The position numbers were made by a program, and so were the translations under genes. From Streptomyces ortus (lineage in GTDB: Bacteria; Actinomycetota; Actinomycetes; Streptomycetales; Streptomycetaceae): a DNA stretch of 64,000 bases. This document shows positions 1 through 8,563 of this stretch, one piece after another. Each line of letters begins with the position of its first letter. The stretch's first letter is position 1. The DNA lies in contig NZ_JAIFZO010000002.1 of the NCBI RefSeq assembly GCF_026341275.1, positions 6,292,118-6,356,117 on the forward strand. The letters are read 5' to 3'. Under the pieces are notes generated by a model, which saw only the letters and a program-made list of their open reading frames with translations, searched no databases and was not told the origin of the DNA.

Positions 1-120
1 GTCATGGCCGAGATCGGACTGACCGCGCCGGACATCGCCCGGCAGGTCACCGGGCTCGTCTCCAAGCTCGACGGCAGGTACGACCAGGCCCACGCCACAC
101 CGGAACCCGCCCGCGACTGA
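1..120 (+). CDS. C-terminal end of an unidentified protein (partial)
   Basis: The reading frame is open from the window edge to a TGA at 118-120 and gives 39 residues ending in PEPARD. The last stretch (AEIGLTAPDIARQVTGLV) looks like an ordinary amphipathic helix of a soluble protein. No domain can be named from so little sequence. A strong hairpin begins 13 bases after the stop and supports this being a true gene end. The gene belongs to the neighbouring upstream region and I do not assign a function. Confidence 0.6.
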   Translation, partial: VMAEIGLTAPDIARQVTGLVSKLDGRYDQAHATPEPARD

Positions 121-133
121 GACACGCCCGAGT

Positions 134-173
134 GGGCCGGTTCCAGCACCCTTTACGGTGGTGGAACCGGCCC
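134..173 (+). terminator. Intrinsic-type hairpin after the first gene
   Basis: Two 17-base arms (134-150 and 157-173, starting GGGCCGGTTCCA and ending TGGAACCGGCCC) pair with a single mismatch around a 6-base loop. There is no long T tract, as is usual in this GC-rich genus. It separates the partial gene from the permease. Confidence 0.75.
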
Positions 174-259
174 ATTCGCGTTAACACGCCCGAGCCGGGG
201 CAGACGGACCACACCGCCTCTCGATCATGTCGAGGACGACAAGCGTGGGAGGTACGCCC

Positions 260-1753
260 GTGAGCAACACCCTCTTCAGGACGAAGAAGATCGAGCAGTC
301 CATCCAGGACACCGAGGAACCGGAGCACGCGCTCAAGAAATCCCTGTCCGCCCTGGATCTGACCGTCTTCGGCGTCGGTGTCATCATCGGCACCGGCATC
401 TTCGTCCTCACCGGCACGGTCGCCAAGAACAACGCCGGCCCCGCCGTCGCCCTGGCCTTCGTGGTGGCCGGGGTCGTCTGCGCGCTCGCTGCGCTCTGCT
501 ACGCCGAGTTCGCGTCCACGGTCCCGGTGGCCGGCTCCGCGTACACCTTCTCGTACGCCTCCCTCGGCGAACTGCCCGCCTGGATCATCGGCTGGGACCT
601 CGTGCTGGAGTTCGCGCTCGGCACCGCGGTGGTCGCGGTCGGCTGGTCCGGCTACATCGCCTCGCTGCTCGACAACGCGGGCTGGCACCTGCCCGCGGCG
701 CTCAGCGGCAGGGAGGGGGCCGACGGCTTCGGCTTCGACATCCTCGCCGCCGCCCTCGTCCTGGTGCTCACCGGCATCCTCGTGGTGGGTACGAAGCTCT
801 CCGCGCGGGTCACCACCGTCGTGGTCGCCATCAAGGTGACCGTCGTCCTCGTCGTGATCATCGCCGGTGCCTTCTTCGTCAAGGGTGACAACTACGACCC
901 GTTCGTCCCGAAGGCGAAGCCCGTGGAGGCGGGCAGCGGTCTCGACTCGCCGCTCATCCAGCTGATGTTCGGCTGGGCCCCCTCGAACTTCGGCGTGATG
1001 GGCATCTTCACCGCCGCCTCCGTCGTCTTCTTCGCCTTCATCGGCTTCGACGTCGTGGCCACGGCCGCCGAGGAGACGAAGAACCCCCAGCGGGACATGC
1101 CCCGCGGCATCCTCGGCTCCCTGCTCATCTGTACGACGCTGTACGTGGCGGTGTCGGTCGTCGTGACCGGCATGCAGCACTACACCGAGCTGTCCGTGGA
1201 CGCCCCGCTCGCCGACGCCTTCAAGGCCACCGGGCATCCCTGGTACGCGGGCTTCATCAGCTTCGGCGCCGCCGTCGGCCTCACGACCGTCTGCATGATC
1301 CTGCTGCTCGGCCAGACCCGGGTCTTCTTCGCGATGAGCCGCGACGGACTGCTGCCGCGCTTCTTCTCGCACGTCCACCCGCGCTTCCGGACCCCGCACC
1401 GGCCGACCATCCTGCTCGGCGTGATCATCGCGATCGTGGCCGGCTTCACCAGCCTGAGCGAGCTGGCCGAGCTGGTGAACATCGGCACGCTGTTCGCGTT
1501 CGTCGTCGTCGCGGTCGGCGTGATCATCCTGCGCCGCACCCGCCCGGACCTGCCCCGCGCCTTCCGTACCCCGCTGGTCCCGATCCTGCCGATCGTCTCC
1601 GTCGCGGCCTCGCTGTGGCTGATGCTGAACCTGCCGGCCGAGACCTGGCTGCGGTTCGCGATCTGGATGGCCCTCGGCTTCCTCGTCTACTTCCTGTACG
1701 GCCGCTCGCACAGCCGCCTCGCCCGGGACAAGAAGGCGGCCGAAACCCCCTAG
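260..1753 (+). CDS. APC-family amino acid permease (cationic amino acid transporter type)
   Basis: About 497-residue integral membrane protein with roughly twelve hydrophobic segments beginning near LTVFGVGVIIGTGIFVLTG, the glycine-rich first helix of the amino acid-polyamine-organocation superfamily. The extended loops and the FIGFDVVATAAEETKNPQRDMPRGI segment fit the cationic amino acid transporter subgroup, so proton-coupled uptake of a basic or other amino acid is likely; the exact substrate cannot be read. I prefer the GTG at 260, because GGGAGGT lies 6 bases before it, over the in-frame ATG at 227, which has no ribosome site. It stands alone between a terminator and a convergent NYN gene. 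Confidence 0.88.
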   Translation: MSNTLFRTKKIEQSIQDTEEPEHALKKSLSALDLTVFGVGVIIGTGIFVLTGTVAKNNAGPAVALAFVVAGVVCALAALCYAEFASTVPVAGSAYTFSYASLGELPAWIIGWDLVLEFALGTAVVAVGWSGYIASLLDNAGWHLPAALSGREGADGFGFDILAAALVLVLTGILVVGTKLSARVTTVVVAIKVTVVLVVIIAGAFFVKGDNYDPFVPKAKPVEAGSGLDSPLIQLMFGWAPSNFGVMGIFTAASVVFFAFIGFDVVATAAEETKNPQRDMPRGILGSLLICTTLYVAVSVVVTGMQHYTELSVDAPLADAFKATGHPWYAGFISFGAAVGLTTVCMILLLGQTRVFFAMSRDGLLPRFFSHVHPRFRTPHRPTILLGVIIAIVAGFTSLSELAELVNIGTLFAFVVVAVGVIILRRTRPDLPRAFRTPLVPILPIVSVAASLWLMLNLPAETWLRFAIWMALGFLVYFLYGRSHSRLARDKKAAETP

Positions 1754-1786
1754 GGGCGGGCACGGGATCACGGGCGGACCGCGAGG

Positions 1787-2161
1787 TCACGGGCGTACGG
1801 TCCGCGGGCCCGTGACCTCGGCGCCCAACTCCGTCACCCTGCGCCGCAGTTCCCGGTCCGCCGTGACCACCAGGCGCGCACGGTCCGGGTGTTCGGCCAC
1901 CAGCTCCACGATCCGGTCGTCCCCGCTGCCGGGCGCCGCCTCGACCCGGACGCCCGGCACGGACGTCACCCCGCGGGCGCCGCCCTCGACCACGAGGACC
2001 AGCTCCAGGGGCCCCGGGAGGCCCGGGAGGCCTTCGGCCGCGTACGGGACGAGCAGGTCCCGTACGCGCTCCGCGGCACCCCGGCGGTCGCGCCACCAGC
2101 CGTCGGGGACGGACCCCACCACGTTGGCGGCGTCGACGATCACTAGCGGGGCAGCGTCCAT
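1787..2161 (-). CDS. NYN/PIN-like domain protein
   Basis: A 124-residue protein whose N-terminus (LVIVDAANVVGSVPDGWWRDR) carries the Asp-Ala-Asn motif of NYN/PIN-like nuclease folds. A later GDDRIVELV segment and VVTADRELRRRV supply further acidic residues of the kind that bind metal in this fold. Family knowledge suggests a small metal-dependent ribonuclease; activity is inferred only. It converges on the permease and its start is 57 bases from the divergent propeller gene. ATG start, no clear ribosome site, so it may be leaderless. Confidence 0.7.
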   Translation of the reverse strand: MDAAPLVIVDAANVVGSVPDGWWRDRRGAAERVRDLLVPYAAEGLPGLPGPLELVLVVEGGARGVTSVPGVRVEAAPGSGDDRIVELVAEHPDRARLVVTADRELRRRVTELGAEVTGPRTVRP

Positions 2162-2218
2162 ACGGCCAGGGTCGCACGGAGGGCGATCACCCGGCCCGAT
2201 TAGAGTGGGGGAGTGTCA

Positions 2219-3250
2219 ATGGCCCGCACACTCAACGGCAGCTGGCTCATACGGGGCCGGGACGGCAGACTCAGCGCCTACGCTCCGACGGACGAAGCGG
2301 TGTGGTGCTGGGCCGAGCAGCGTCCCGGCGGCCCCTGGGTGGCCCCCCGCCCCGTCGGCGGCGACCAGCGCCTCCACCCGGTGCTCGCCGTCGGCCAGGG
2401 CGCCGACGACTACGCCCACCTGGTCTCCTGGCGTCCGACGGGCGCCGACGAGGCGGGCCTCGTCCACTCCACCCACTTCCGGCCGCACCTCGCCGCGCTC
2501 GACTGGGAACGGCTCGGACACCCCAACACGAAGGGCGCGCAGACCGGCGTACCGGCCGTCACGGTGGACGCCGAGGGCCGCGCGCACGTCTTCGTACGCA
2601 ACAGGGGCGGCGGGGTCAGCATGCGCGGCCAGAAGGAGCGCGGCGGCTGGGGCCCCTGGCGCGACCTCAAGGGCCGCGAGGTCACCGGCGAACTCGCCGC
2701 CGTCACCCGCGTGTCCGGACTCGTGGAGCTGTACGCGGCCACGCCGGCCGGCATCCTGCGCTGGACGCAGGCCGGGCCCGGTCACATCCCCGCGCTCGAC
2801 GAGGAGCCGCTGAAGGCGGGGGTCCGGCCGGGCACCCTCCGGGCCCTGGCCACCTCCGACGAACACGTGACGCTTTTCTACACGGACGACAACGACATGG
2901 TGTGCGCGTGGCGGGCCGGCGCTGAACCGGCCGAACTCCTCCGGTGCGCCGGGCCCGGGCCGGTGTCCGCGATCCGGTGCACGCTCGACGGGGTCGACTG
3001 CACGCTGCTCGCGCAGCGGTCGTCGGGTGGGCGGGTCGCCTTCGCGGCGTATCCCACGGAGCAGGAGACGGCGGGGGCGTGGTGGACGGACTCGGGTCCG
3101 CAGCTTCCCGCTGACGCGGGGGTGTCGCTGGCGGAGGACGCGGCGGGGCGGGTGGTCGCGGCGTCCCTGGCGCCGTCCACGGGAGCCCTGCTCCTCACCC
3201 ACCGCAAACCGGAACCGGGCCTGGCACTCGAAGCCTGGCAAAGCGTTTAG
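2219..3250 (+). CDS. Hypothetical protein, predicted beta-propeller-like repeats
   Basis: About 343 residues with no signal peptide or membrane segment. Recurring blocks of Gly/Trp and short beta-like stretches (GSWLIRGRDGRLSAYAP, GGWGPWRDLKG, LVELYAATPAGILRWTQAG, RVVAASLAPSTGALLLTHR) resemble the blades of sialidase-like or lectin-type propellers in actinobacteria. I cannot name a function. The ATG at 2219 sits 7 bases after a GTGGGGGAG site; the GTG at 2213 lies too close to that site to use it. The gene is transcribed away from the NYN gene and is followed by a strong inverted repeat. Confidence 0.7.
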   Translation: MARTLNGSWLIRGRDGRLSAYAPTDEAVWCWAEQRPGGPWVAPRPVGGDQRLHPVLAVGQGADDYAHLVSWRPTGADEAGLVHSTHFRPHLAALDWERLGHPNTKGAQTGVPAVTVDAEGRAHVFVRNRGGGVSMRGQKERGGWGPWRDLKGREVTGELAAVTRVSGLVELYAATPAGILRWTQAGPGHIPALDEEPLKAGVRPGTLRALATSDEHVTLFYTDDNDMVCAWRAGAEPAELLRCAGPGPVSAIRCTLDGVDCTLLAQRSSGGRVAFAAYPTEQETAGAWWTDSGPQLPADAGVSLAEDAAGRVVAASLAPSTGALLLTHRKPEPGLALEAWQSV

Positions 3251-3297
3251 CCGCCCCCGCCGCCCCTACCCTCGCCCCCTGTCGCGCTGCGCGCTCG

Positions 3298-3347
3298 TCC
3301 TCGAACGCCGGACGGGCTGGAAATCCAGCCCGTCCGGCGTTTGAGGA
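3298..3347. repeat. Dispersed intergenic inverted repeat, copy 1 (terminator-like)
   Basis: Arms 3298-3321 and 3324-3347 are complementary over 24 bases with one G-T wobble and a 2-base loop; the core is CGCCGGACGGGCTGGA. It lies between the convergent propeller gene and fadB and could terminate both. A second copy with nearly the same core and the same following sequence (gaccgggggttcggggg) occurs at 61507-61560, so this is a repeat family and not a one-off terminator. Confidence 0.85.
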
Positions 3348-3416
3348 CCGGGGGTTCGGGGGCAGCGCCCCCATGCGTGGACGGGAACGGGTAGGGGCGG
3401 CGGGGGCGAGGAAGCC

Positions 3417-5543
3417 CTACGCCGGGACCGACGCCACTCCCGGTGCCAGGAACGGCTTGCCGTTCACGCGCTGGGAGACGCCCTCGCGGTCCAGGTACGG
3501 CGTGATGCCGCCCAGGTGGAACGGCCACCCCGCACCCGTGATCAGGCACAGGTCGATGTCCTGCGCCTCGGCCACGACCCCCTCGTCGAGCATGAGCCCG
3601 ATCTCCTGAGCGACGGCGTCGAGGACGCGAGCACGGACCTGCTCCTCGCTCAGGACGACATCGCCCTGCCGCAGCAGCGCCGCGACCTCCGGGTCCAGCT
3701 CCGGCTTCCCGGAGTCGTACACGTAGAAGCCCCGCTTGCCCGCCTTCACGACCGCCGCCAGGTTCGGCGAGACCGTGAAGCGGTCCGGGAAGGCCCGGTG
3801 GAGCGTCTCGGAGACGTGCAGACCGATCGCGGGACCGACCAGTTCGAGAAGGACCAGCGGAGACATCGGCAGCCCCAGCGGTTCGACCGCCTTCTCGGCG
3901 ACCGCGACCGGCGTGCCCTCGTCGATGACGTTCTGGATCTCTCCCATGAAGCGGGTGAGGATGCGGTTGACGACGAACGCCGGGGCGTCCTTCACCAGGA
4001 CCGCGGTCTTCTTCAGCTTCTTGGCGACACCGAAGGCGGTCGCGAGCGAGGCGTCGTCCGTCGCCTCGCCCCGCACGATCTCCAGGAGCGGCAGGACCGC
4101 GACCGGGTTGAAGAAGTGGAAGCCCACGACCCGCTCGGGGTGCTTGAGCTTCGACGCCATCTCGGTCACCGACAGCGAGGAGGTGTTGGTGGCGAGGATC
4201 GCGTGCGCCGGGGCGACCGCCTCGACCTCCGCGAACACCTGCTGCTTGACGCCGATCTCCTCGAAGACGGCCTCGATGACGAAGTCGGCGTCGGAGAAGC
4301 CCTCGGCCTTGTCCAGGACGCCCGTGACGAGGGCCTTCAGGCGGTTGGCCTTGTCCTGGTTGACGCGGCCCTTGCCGAGCAGCTTGTCGATCTCGGCGTG
4401 GACGTAGCCCACACCCTTGTCGACCCGCTCCTGGTCGATGTCGGTCAGCACGACCGGCACCTCAAGGCGGCGCAGGAAGAGCAGGGCGAGCTGCGAGGCC
4501 ATCAGACCGGCGCCGACGACACCGACCTTGGTGACCGGACGCGCGAGGGACTTGTCCGGGGCCCCGGCGGGACGCTTGCCGCGCTTCTGCACGAGGTTGA
4601 ACGCGTAGATGCCGGAGCGCAGTTCACCGCCCATGATCAGGTCGGCGAGCGCCTTGTCCTCGGCGTCGAAGCCCTGCTGCAGGTCGCCGTTCTTCGCGGC
4701 GGCGATGATGTCGAGCGCGCGGTACGCGGCCGGGGCCGCCCCGTGCACCTTGCTGTCCGCGATGAAGCGGCCCTTGGCGACGGCCTGGTCCCAGGCCTCG
4801 CCGCGGTCGATGACCGGGCGGTCGACGACGATCTCGCCCTTGAGGACGGACGCCGTCCAGATCAGCGACTGCTCAAGGAAGTCCGCGCCCTCGAAGAGCG
4901 CGTCGGCGATCCCCAGCTCGTAGACCTGCACGCCCTTGAGCTGCTTGTTCTGGTTGAGCGAGTTCTCGATGATCACCGAGACGGCCTTGTCGGCGCCGAT
5001 CAGGTTCGGCAGCAGGGCGCAGCCGCCCCAGCCGGGCACCAGACCGAGGAAGACCTCGGGGAGCGAGAAGGCGGGCAGGGACGCGGACACCGTGCGGTAG
5101 CTGCAGTGCAGACCGACCTCGACACCGCCGCCCATGGCCGCGCCGTTGTAGTACGCGAAGGTCGGCACCGCGAGTGCGGACAGCCGCTTGAAGACCTCGT
5201 GGCCGCCCTTGCCGATGGCGAGCGCGTCCTTGTGCTCCTTGAGCAGCTCGACGCCCTTCAGGTCCGCGCCGACGGCGAAGATGAACGGCTTGCCGGTGAC
5301 GCCGACACCGACGATCTCGCCGGCCGAGGCCTCCTTCTCCACCTGGTCGATCGCGGCGTCGAGGTTCGCCAGCGAGGCCGGGCCGAAGGTGGTCGGCTTG
5401 GTGTGGTCGAAGCCGTTGTCCAGCGTGACGAGCGCGAAGCGCCCGGCGCCGAACGGCAGGTCGAGGTGGCGTACGTGCGCCGACGTCACGACCTCGTCGG
5501 GGAACAGCTCCGCTGCGCCCTTCAGGAGTTCAGTGGTGCTCAC
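3417..5543 (-). CDS. fadB: Fatty acid oxidation complex alpha subunit: enoyl-CoA hydratase / 3-hydroxyacyl-CoA dehydrogenase
   Basis: A 708-residue bifunctional beta-oxidation enzyme. The N-terminal crotonase domain (about residues 1-300) hydrates trans-2-enoyl-CoA; Glu142 (MGGGVEVGLHCSYR) and Glu163 (LPEVFLGLVPGWGG) sit where catalytic glutamates are expected. From about residue 335 the NAD-binding motif VGVVGAGLMASQ opens the 3-hydroxyacyl-CoA dehydrogenase part, with the signature VVGFHFFNPV and a C-terminal HAD domain. The chosen GTG overlaps the fadA stop as GTGA, so the two are translationally coupled. A longer frame upstream runs through fadA and is not used. Length and arrangement fit the actinobacterial FadB form. 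Confidence 0.95.
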   Translation of the reverse strand: MSTTELLKGAAELFPDEVVTSAHVRHLDLPFGAGRFALVTLDNGFDHTKPTTFGPASLANLDAAIDQVEKEASAGEIVGVGVTGKPFIFAVGADLKGVELLKEHKDALAIGKGGHEVFKRLSALAVPTFAYYNGAAMGGGVEVGLHCSYRTVSASLPAFSLPEVFLGLVPGWGGCALLPNLIGADKAVSVIIENSLNQNKQLKGVQVYELGIADALFEGADFLEQSLIWTASVLKGEIVVDRPVIDRGEAWDQAVAKGRFIADSKVHGAAPAAYRALDIIAAAKNGDLQQGFDAEDKALADLIMGGELRSGIYAFNLVQKRGKRPAGAPDKSLARPVTKVGVVGAGLMASQLALLFLRRLEVPVVLTDIDQERVDKGVGYVHAEIDKLLGKGRVNQDKANRLKALVTGVLDKAEGFSDADFVIEAVFEEIGVKQQVFAEVEAVAPAHAILATNTSSLSVTEMASKLKHPERVVGFHFFNPVAVLPLLEIVRGEATDDASLATAFGVAKKLKKTAVLVKDAPAFVVNRILTRFMGEIQNVIDEGTPVAVAEKAVEPLGLPMSPLVLLELVGPAIGLHVSETLHRAFPDRFTVSPNLAAVVKAGKRGFYVYDSGKPELDPEVAALLRQGDVVLSEEQVRARVLDAVAQEIGLMLDEGVVAEAQDIDLCLITGAGWPFHLGGITPYLDREGVSQRVNGKPFLAPGVASVPA

Positions 5544-6766
5544 TTGTCGCCTCCGGCGTCCTTGTGGTGCGGGTTCTCCCAGATCACCGTGGCGCCCATG
5601 CCGAAGCCGACGCACATGGTGGTGAGGCCGTAACGGACCTCCGGCTGCTCCTCGAACTGGCGGGCCAGCTGCGTCATCAGCCGGACGCCGGAGGAGGCCA
5701 GCGGGTGGCCGTACGCGATGGCGCCGCCGTACTGGTTGACGCGCGTGTCGTCGTCGGCGATGCCGTAGTGCTCCAGGAACGCGAGGACCTGGACGGCGAA
5801 GGCCTCGTTGATCTCGAAGAGGTTGATGTCCTCGATCGACAGACCGGCCTTCGCGAGGGCCTTCTCGGTGGCCGGGATCGGGCCGTAGCCCATGACCTCC
5901 GGCTCGACGCCCGCGAAGGCGTACGAGACGAGCCGCATCCGTACGGGCAGGTCGTGCTCGCGGGCGAACTCCTCGGACGCGATGATCGAGGCGGTGGCGC
6001 CGTCGTTCAGACCGGCCGCGTTGCCGGCGGTGACCCGGCCGTGCACGCGGAACGGGGTCTTGAGGCCGGCCAGGTTCTCCAGGGTGGTACCCGGGCGCAT
6101 CGGCTCGTCGGCGGTGACCAGGCCCCAGCCCGTCTCACCGACCTCCGCGTTGGTGTTGCGCACCGAGATCGGCACCAGGTCCTGCTGGATCTTGCCGTTG
6201 GCGTACGCCTTGGCGGCCTTCTCCTGCGAGCGCACGGCGTACTCGTCGGCGCGGAGCTTGGTGATCGTGGGGTAGCGGTCGTGCAGGTTCTCCGCGGTCA
6301 TGCCCATGAAGAGGGCCGACTCGTCGACGAGCTTGTCGCTGACGAAGCGGGGGTTCGGGTCGACGCCCTCGCCCATGGGGTGGCGGCCCATGTGCTCGAC
6401 ACCGCCGGCGATGACGGCGTCGTACGCGCCGAAGGCGACGGAGCCGGCCGCGGTCGTCACGGCGGTCAGCGCGCCGGCGCACATGCGGTCGATCGAGTAG
6501 CCGGGCACGGACTGGGGCAGCCCGGCGAGGATGCCGGCCGTGCGGCCCAGCGTCAGGCCCTGGTCGCCGATCTGCGTGGTCGCGGCGATGGCGACCTCGT
6601 CGATCTTCTTCGGGTCGAGTCCGGGGTTGCGTCGCAGCAGCTCCCGGATCGCCTTCACGACGAGGTCGTCGGCGCGGGTCTCGTGGTAGATGCCCTTCGG
6701 GCCCGCCTTGCCGAACGGGGTGCGGACGCCGTCGACGAAGACGACGTCCCTGACGGTACGAGGCAC
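5540..6766 (-). CDS. fadA: Acetyl-CoA C-acyltransferase (thiolase)
   Basis: A 408-residue thiolase that cleaves 3-ketoacyl-CoA with CoA, the last step of beta-oxidation. The nucleophile is Cys96 in SIDRMCAGAL, and the acid/base pair is His354 in AYGHPLASSG and Cys385 in TTMCVGFGMG; all three are intact. The GTG start follows a strong GGAGGAGAG site. It is the first gene of a two-gene operon with fadB (4-base overlap), so the two proteins are probably made in fixed ratio and form the trifunctional complex. Two palindromes lie in its leader and are listed separately. Confidence 0.95.
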   Translation of the reverse strand: MPRTVRDVVFVDGVRTPFGKAGPKGIYHETRADDLVVKAIRELLRRNPGLDPKKIDEVAIAATTQIGDQGLTLGRTAGILAGLPQSVPGYSIDRMCAGALTAVTTAAGSVAFGAYDAVIAGGVEHMGRHPMGEGVDPNPRFVSDKLVDESALFMGMTAENLHDRYPTITKLRADEYAVRSQEKAAKAYANGKIQQDLVPISVRNTNAEVGETGWGLVTADEPMRPGTTLENLAGLKTPFRVHGRVTAGNAAGLNDGATASIIASEEFAREHDLPVRMRLVSYAFAGVEPEVMGYGPIPATEKALAKAGLSIEDINLFEINEAFAVQVLAFLEHYGIADDDTRVNQYGGAIAYGHPLASSGVRLMTQLARQFEEQPEVRYGLTTMCVGFGMGATVIWENPHHKDAGGDK

Positions 6767-7110
6767 GATGGCTCTCCTCCAGATGCGGATTGCACTACTG
6801 CGATGCGCTGAGCGCGCGCTCAGGAACCATGCTACTTACGAGTAACGTAGCTGCCCAGCCCCGCGGCCCGGAGCGGCGAAGGTCACACTTCCAGGGTGGC
6901 GGGATGCGCCGTTCACCGCTTCCTTCGAAAGGCGCGTCCGCGGGCCCGCTGCCGCAGGGGTGCGTGGTTCCCCGCGCTCCTGGCCCCGGTCCGCCTGCCG
7001 TCCGAGGATCTTGGCGTGATCTCGACGTCGCTGTTCCGCCGCGAGGGCCCGCTCGGGGGCGTTCACGTGGGGCGCGGCGAACGGCGCGCGCCCCACGTGG
7101 AAGCCGAGCC
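6767..7110. promoter_or_regulatory. fadA leader with two palindromes; no gene
   Basis: This 344-base gap holds no convincing gene. Nearest fadA is a perfect 16-base palindrome at 6808-6823 (CTGAGCGCGCGCTCAG). At 6831-6851 an operator-like element contains nested inverted repeats: TTAC-GA-GTAA inside GCTAC...GTAGC. Such TetR-type sites commonly control fatty-acid degradation genes in actinobacteria, so acyl-CoA-responsive repression is a reasonable inference. The rest (about 6900-7110) follows RNase D and includes one degraded copy of the ttccccgcgc repeat near 6966. Confidence 0.6.
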
Positions 7111-8397
7111 TCAGTCCTTGGTCTTGGGCTTCGCGGCCAGTGCGGCGACCAGTACGGGCGTGACCTGCGCGACCTGCCAGGCCCGGGCCCCGTACCCGGC
7201 GAGAGCGGCAGCGACGGAGGCCGCGTCCGGTGTCGACGGCGGCTCCCAGCAGACCCGCCGGACCGTGTCCGGGGTGATCAGGTTCTCCTGCGGCATGTGC
7301 AGGCTCTCCGCCAGTGCGGAGACCGCGGCCCGCGCGGCCGACAGCCGCGCCGCGGCGGCCGGGTCCTTCTCGGCCCAGGCGCGCGGCGGAGGCGGCCCGG
7401 TCAGCGGCTGGCCCGGCTGCGGCAGCTCGGCGTCGGGCAGTTCCTTCGCCCGGTCCACGGCCGCCTGCCACTGCTCCAGCTGGCGCCGGCCCATGCGGTG
7501 CCCGAAGCCGTTCAGCGCGGCGAGCGCGTGCACATTGGCCGGTACGGCCAGCGCGGCCTCGACGATCGCCCCGTCGCCGAGGATCTTGCCCGGCGAGATG
7601 TCCCGGCGCCGCGCGGCCCGGTCCCTGGTCTCCCACAGCTCCCGTACGACGGCCATCTGCCGGCGGCGGCGCACCTTGTGCATGCCCGACGTGCGGCGCC
7701 ACGGGTCCTTGCGGGGCTCCGGCGGGGGTGCCGAGGCGATCGCGTCGAACTCCTCGCGGGCCCACTCCAGCTTGCCCTGCCGGTCGAGTTCCTTCTCCAG
7801 TGCGTCCCGCAGGTCGACGAGGAGTTCCACGTCGAGCGCGGCGTAGCGCAGCCACGGCTCGGGCAGCGGGCGGGTCGACCAGTCGACGGCCGAGTGCCCC
7901 TTCTCCAGTACGAAGCCCAGGACGCCCTCGACCATCGCGCCGAGCCCGACCCGCGGGAACCCGGCGAGGCGGCCGGCCAGCTCGGTGTCGAACAGGCGGG
8001 TGGGGACCATACCTATCTCCCGCAGGCACGGCAGGTCCTGGGTGGCCGCGTGCAGCACCCACTCCACTCCGGAGAGCGCCTCGCCGAGGCCCGACAGATC
8101 GGGGCAGGCGACGGGGTCGATGAGCGCGGTGCCCGCGCCCTCACGGCGCAGTTGCACCAGATACGCGCGCTGGCCGTAGCGGTAGCCGGACGCCCGCTCG
8201 GCGTCGACGGCGACGGGGCCGGTGCCGGCCGCGAAGGCGGCGATCGTCTCGGCGAGGGCGTCCTCGTCGGTGATCACCGGCGGAATTCCGTCGCGGGGCT
8301 CCAGCAAGGGGATCGGCGCCGGTTCGACGTCGTCCGGAGGAGCGCCTCCGGTGGTTCGCAGTGAACTGTCTGCTGCGGTCTCTTGGGCGTCGGTCAC
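7111..8397 (-). CDS. rnd: Ribonuclease D family 3'-5' exonuclease with HRDC region
   Basis: 428 residues. The DEDDy exonuclease domain spans roughly 40-210: Asp65 and Glu67 (VAVDAERASGY), Asp121 (HAATQDLPCL), then YAALDVELL with Tyr185 and Asp189 as the last motif. The C-terminal half (RRRRQMAVVRELWETRDRAARRRD, then ALNGFGHRMGRRQLEQW) fits tandem HRDC-type nucleic-acid binding. The family trims structured RNA such as tRNA precursors. An acidic, low-complexity N-terminal extension of about 40 residues precedes the catalytic domain. GTG start; the ribosome site is weak, so the start is less certain than the identity. Confidence 0.88.
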   Translation of the reverse strand: MTDAQETAADSSLRTTGGAPPDDVEPAPIPLLEPRDGIPPVITDEDALAETIAAFAAGTGPVAVDAERASGYRYGQRAYLVQLRREGAGTALIDPVACPDLSGLGEALSGVEWVLHAATQDLPCLREIGMVPTRLFDTELAGRLAGFPRVGLGAMVEGVLGFVLEKGHSAVDWSTRPLPEPWLRYAALDVELLVDLRDALEKELDRQGKLEWAREEFDAIASAPPPEPRKDPWRRTSGMHKVRRRRQMAVVRELWETRDRAARRRDISPGKILGDGAIVEAALAVPANVHALAALNGFGHRMGRRQLEQWQAAVDRAKELPDAELPQPGQPLTGPPPPRAWAEKDPAAAARLSAARAAVSALAESLHMPQENLITPDTVRRVCWEPPSTPDAASVAAALAGYGARAWQVAQVTPVLVAALAAKPKTKD

Positions 8398-8420
8398 CTG
8401 TCAAGGGTATCTGTGTATGG

Positions 8421-8460
8421 CAGACGCCCGTCGACGGAACGTTCCGTCGACGGGCGTCTG
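8421..8460. terminator. Perfect 40-base palindrome between RNase D and the regulator gene
   Basis: Bases 8421-8460 read the same on both strands: the left half begins CAGACGCCCGTCGACGGAAC and the right half is its exact complement, with no loop. It sits downstream of the LuxR-type regulator and 24 bases before the RNase D start, so it probably ends the regulator transcript. A site this symmetrical could also bind a dimeric protein. Confidence 0.75.
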
Positions 8461-8563
8461 GGGGTCGTAAACCAGTCAGGTCGGTGAATCCTGCATCAGC
8501 CGAGCGTCCTGGTCCGTGCGGAGGGGGGATTAGGTTCGGGTGAAGGGGACGATTCGGCGGGGG

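Noticed and set aside
47-1771. Long reverse-strand open frame opposite the permease
   Set aside because: Composition is dominated by Arg, Gly, Asp and Glu repeats typical of an antisense frame in GC-rich DNA; the forward frame encodes a clear APC permease.
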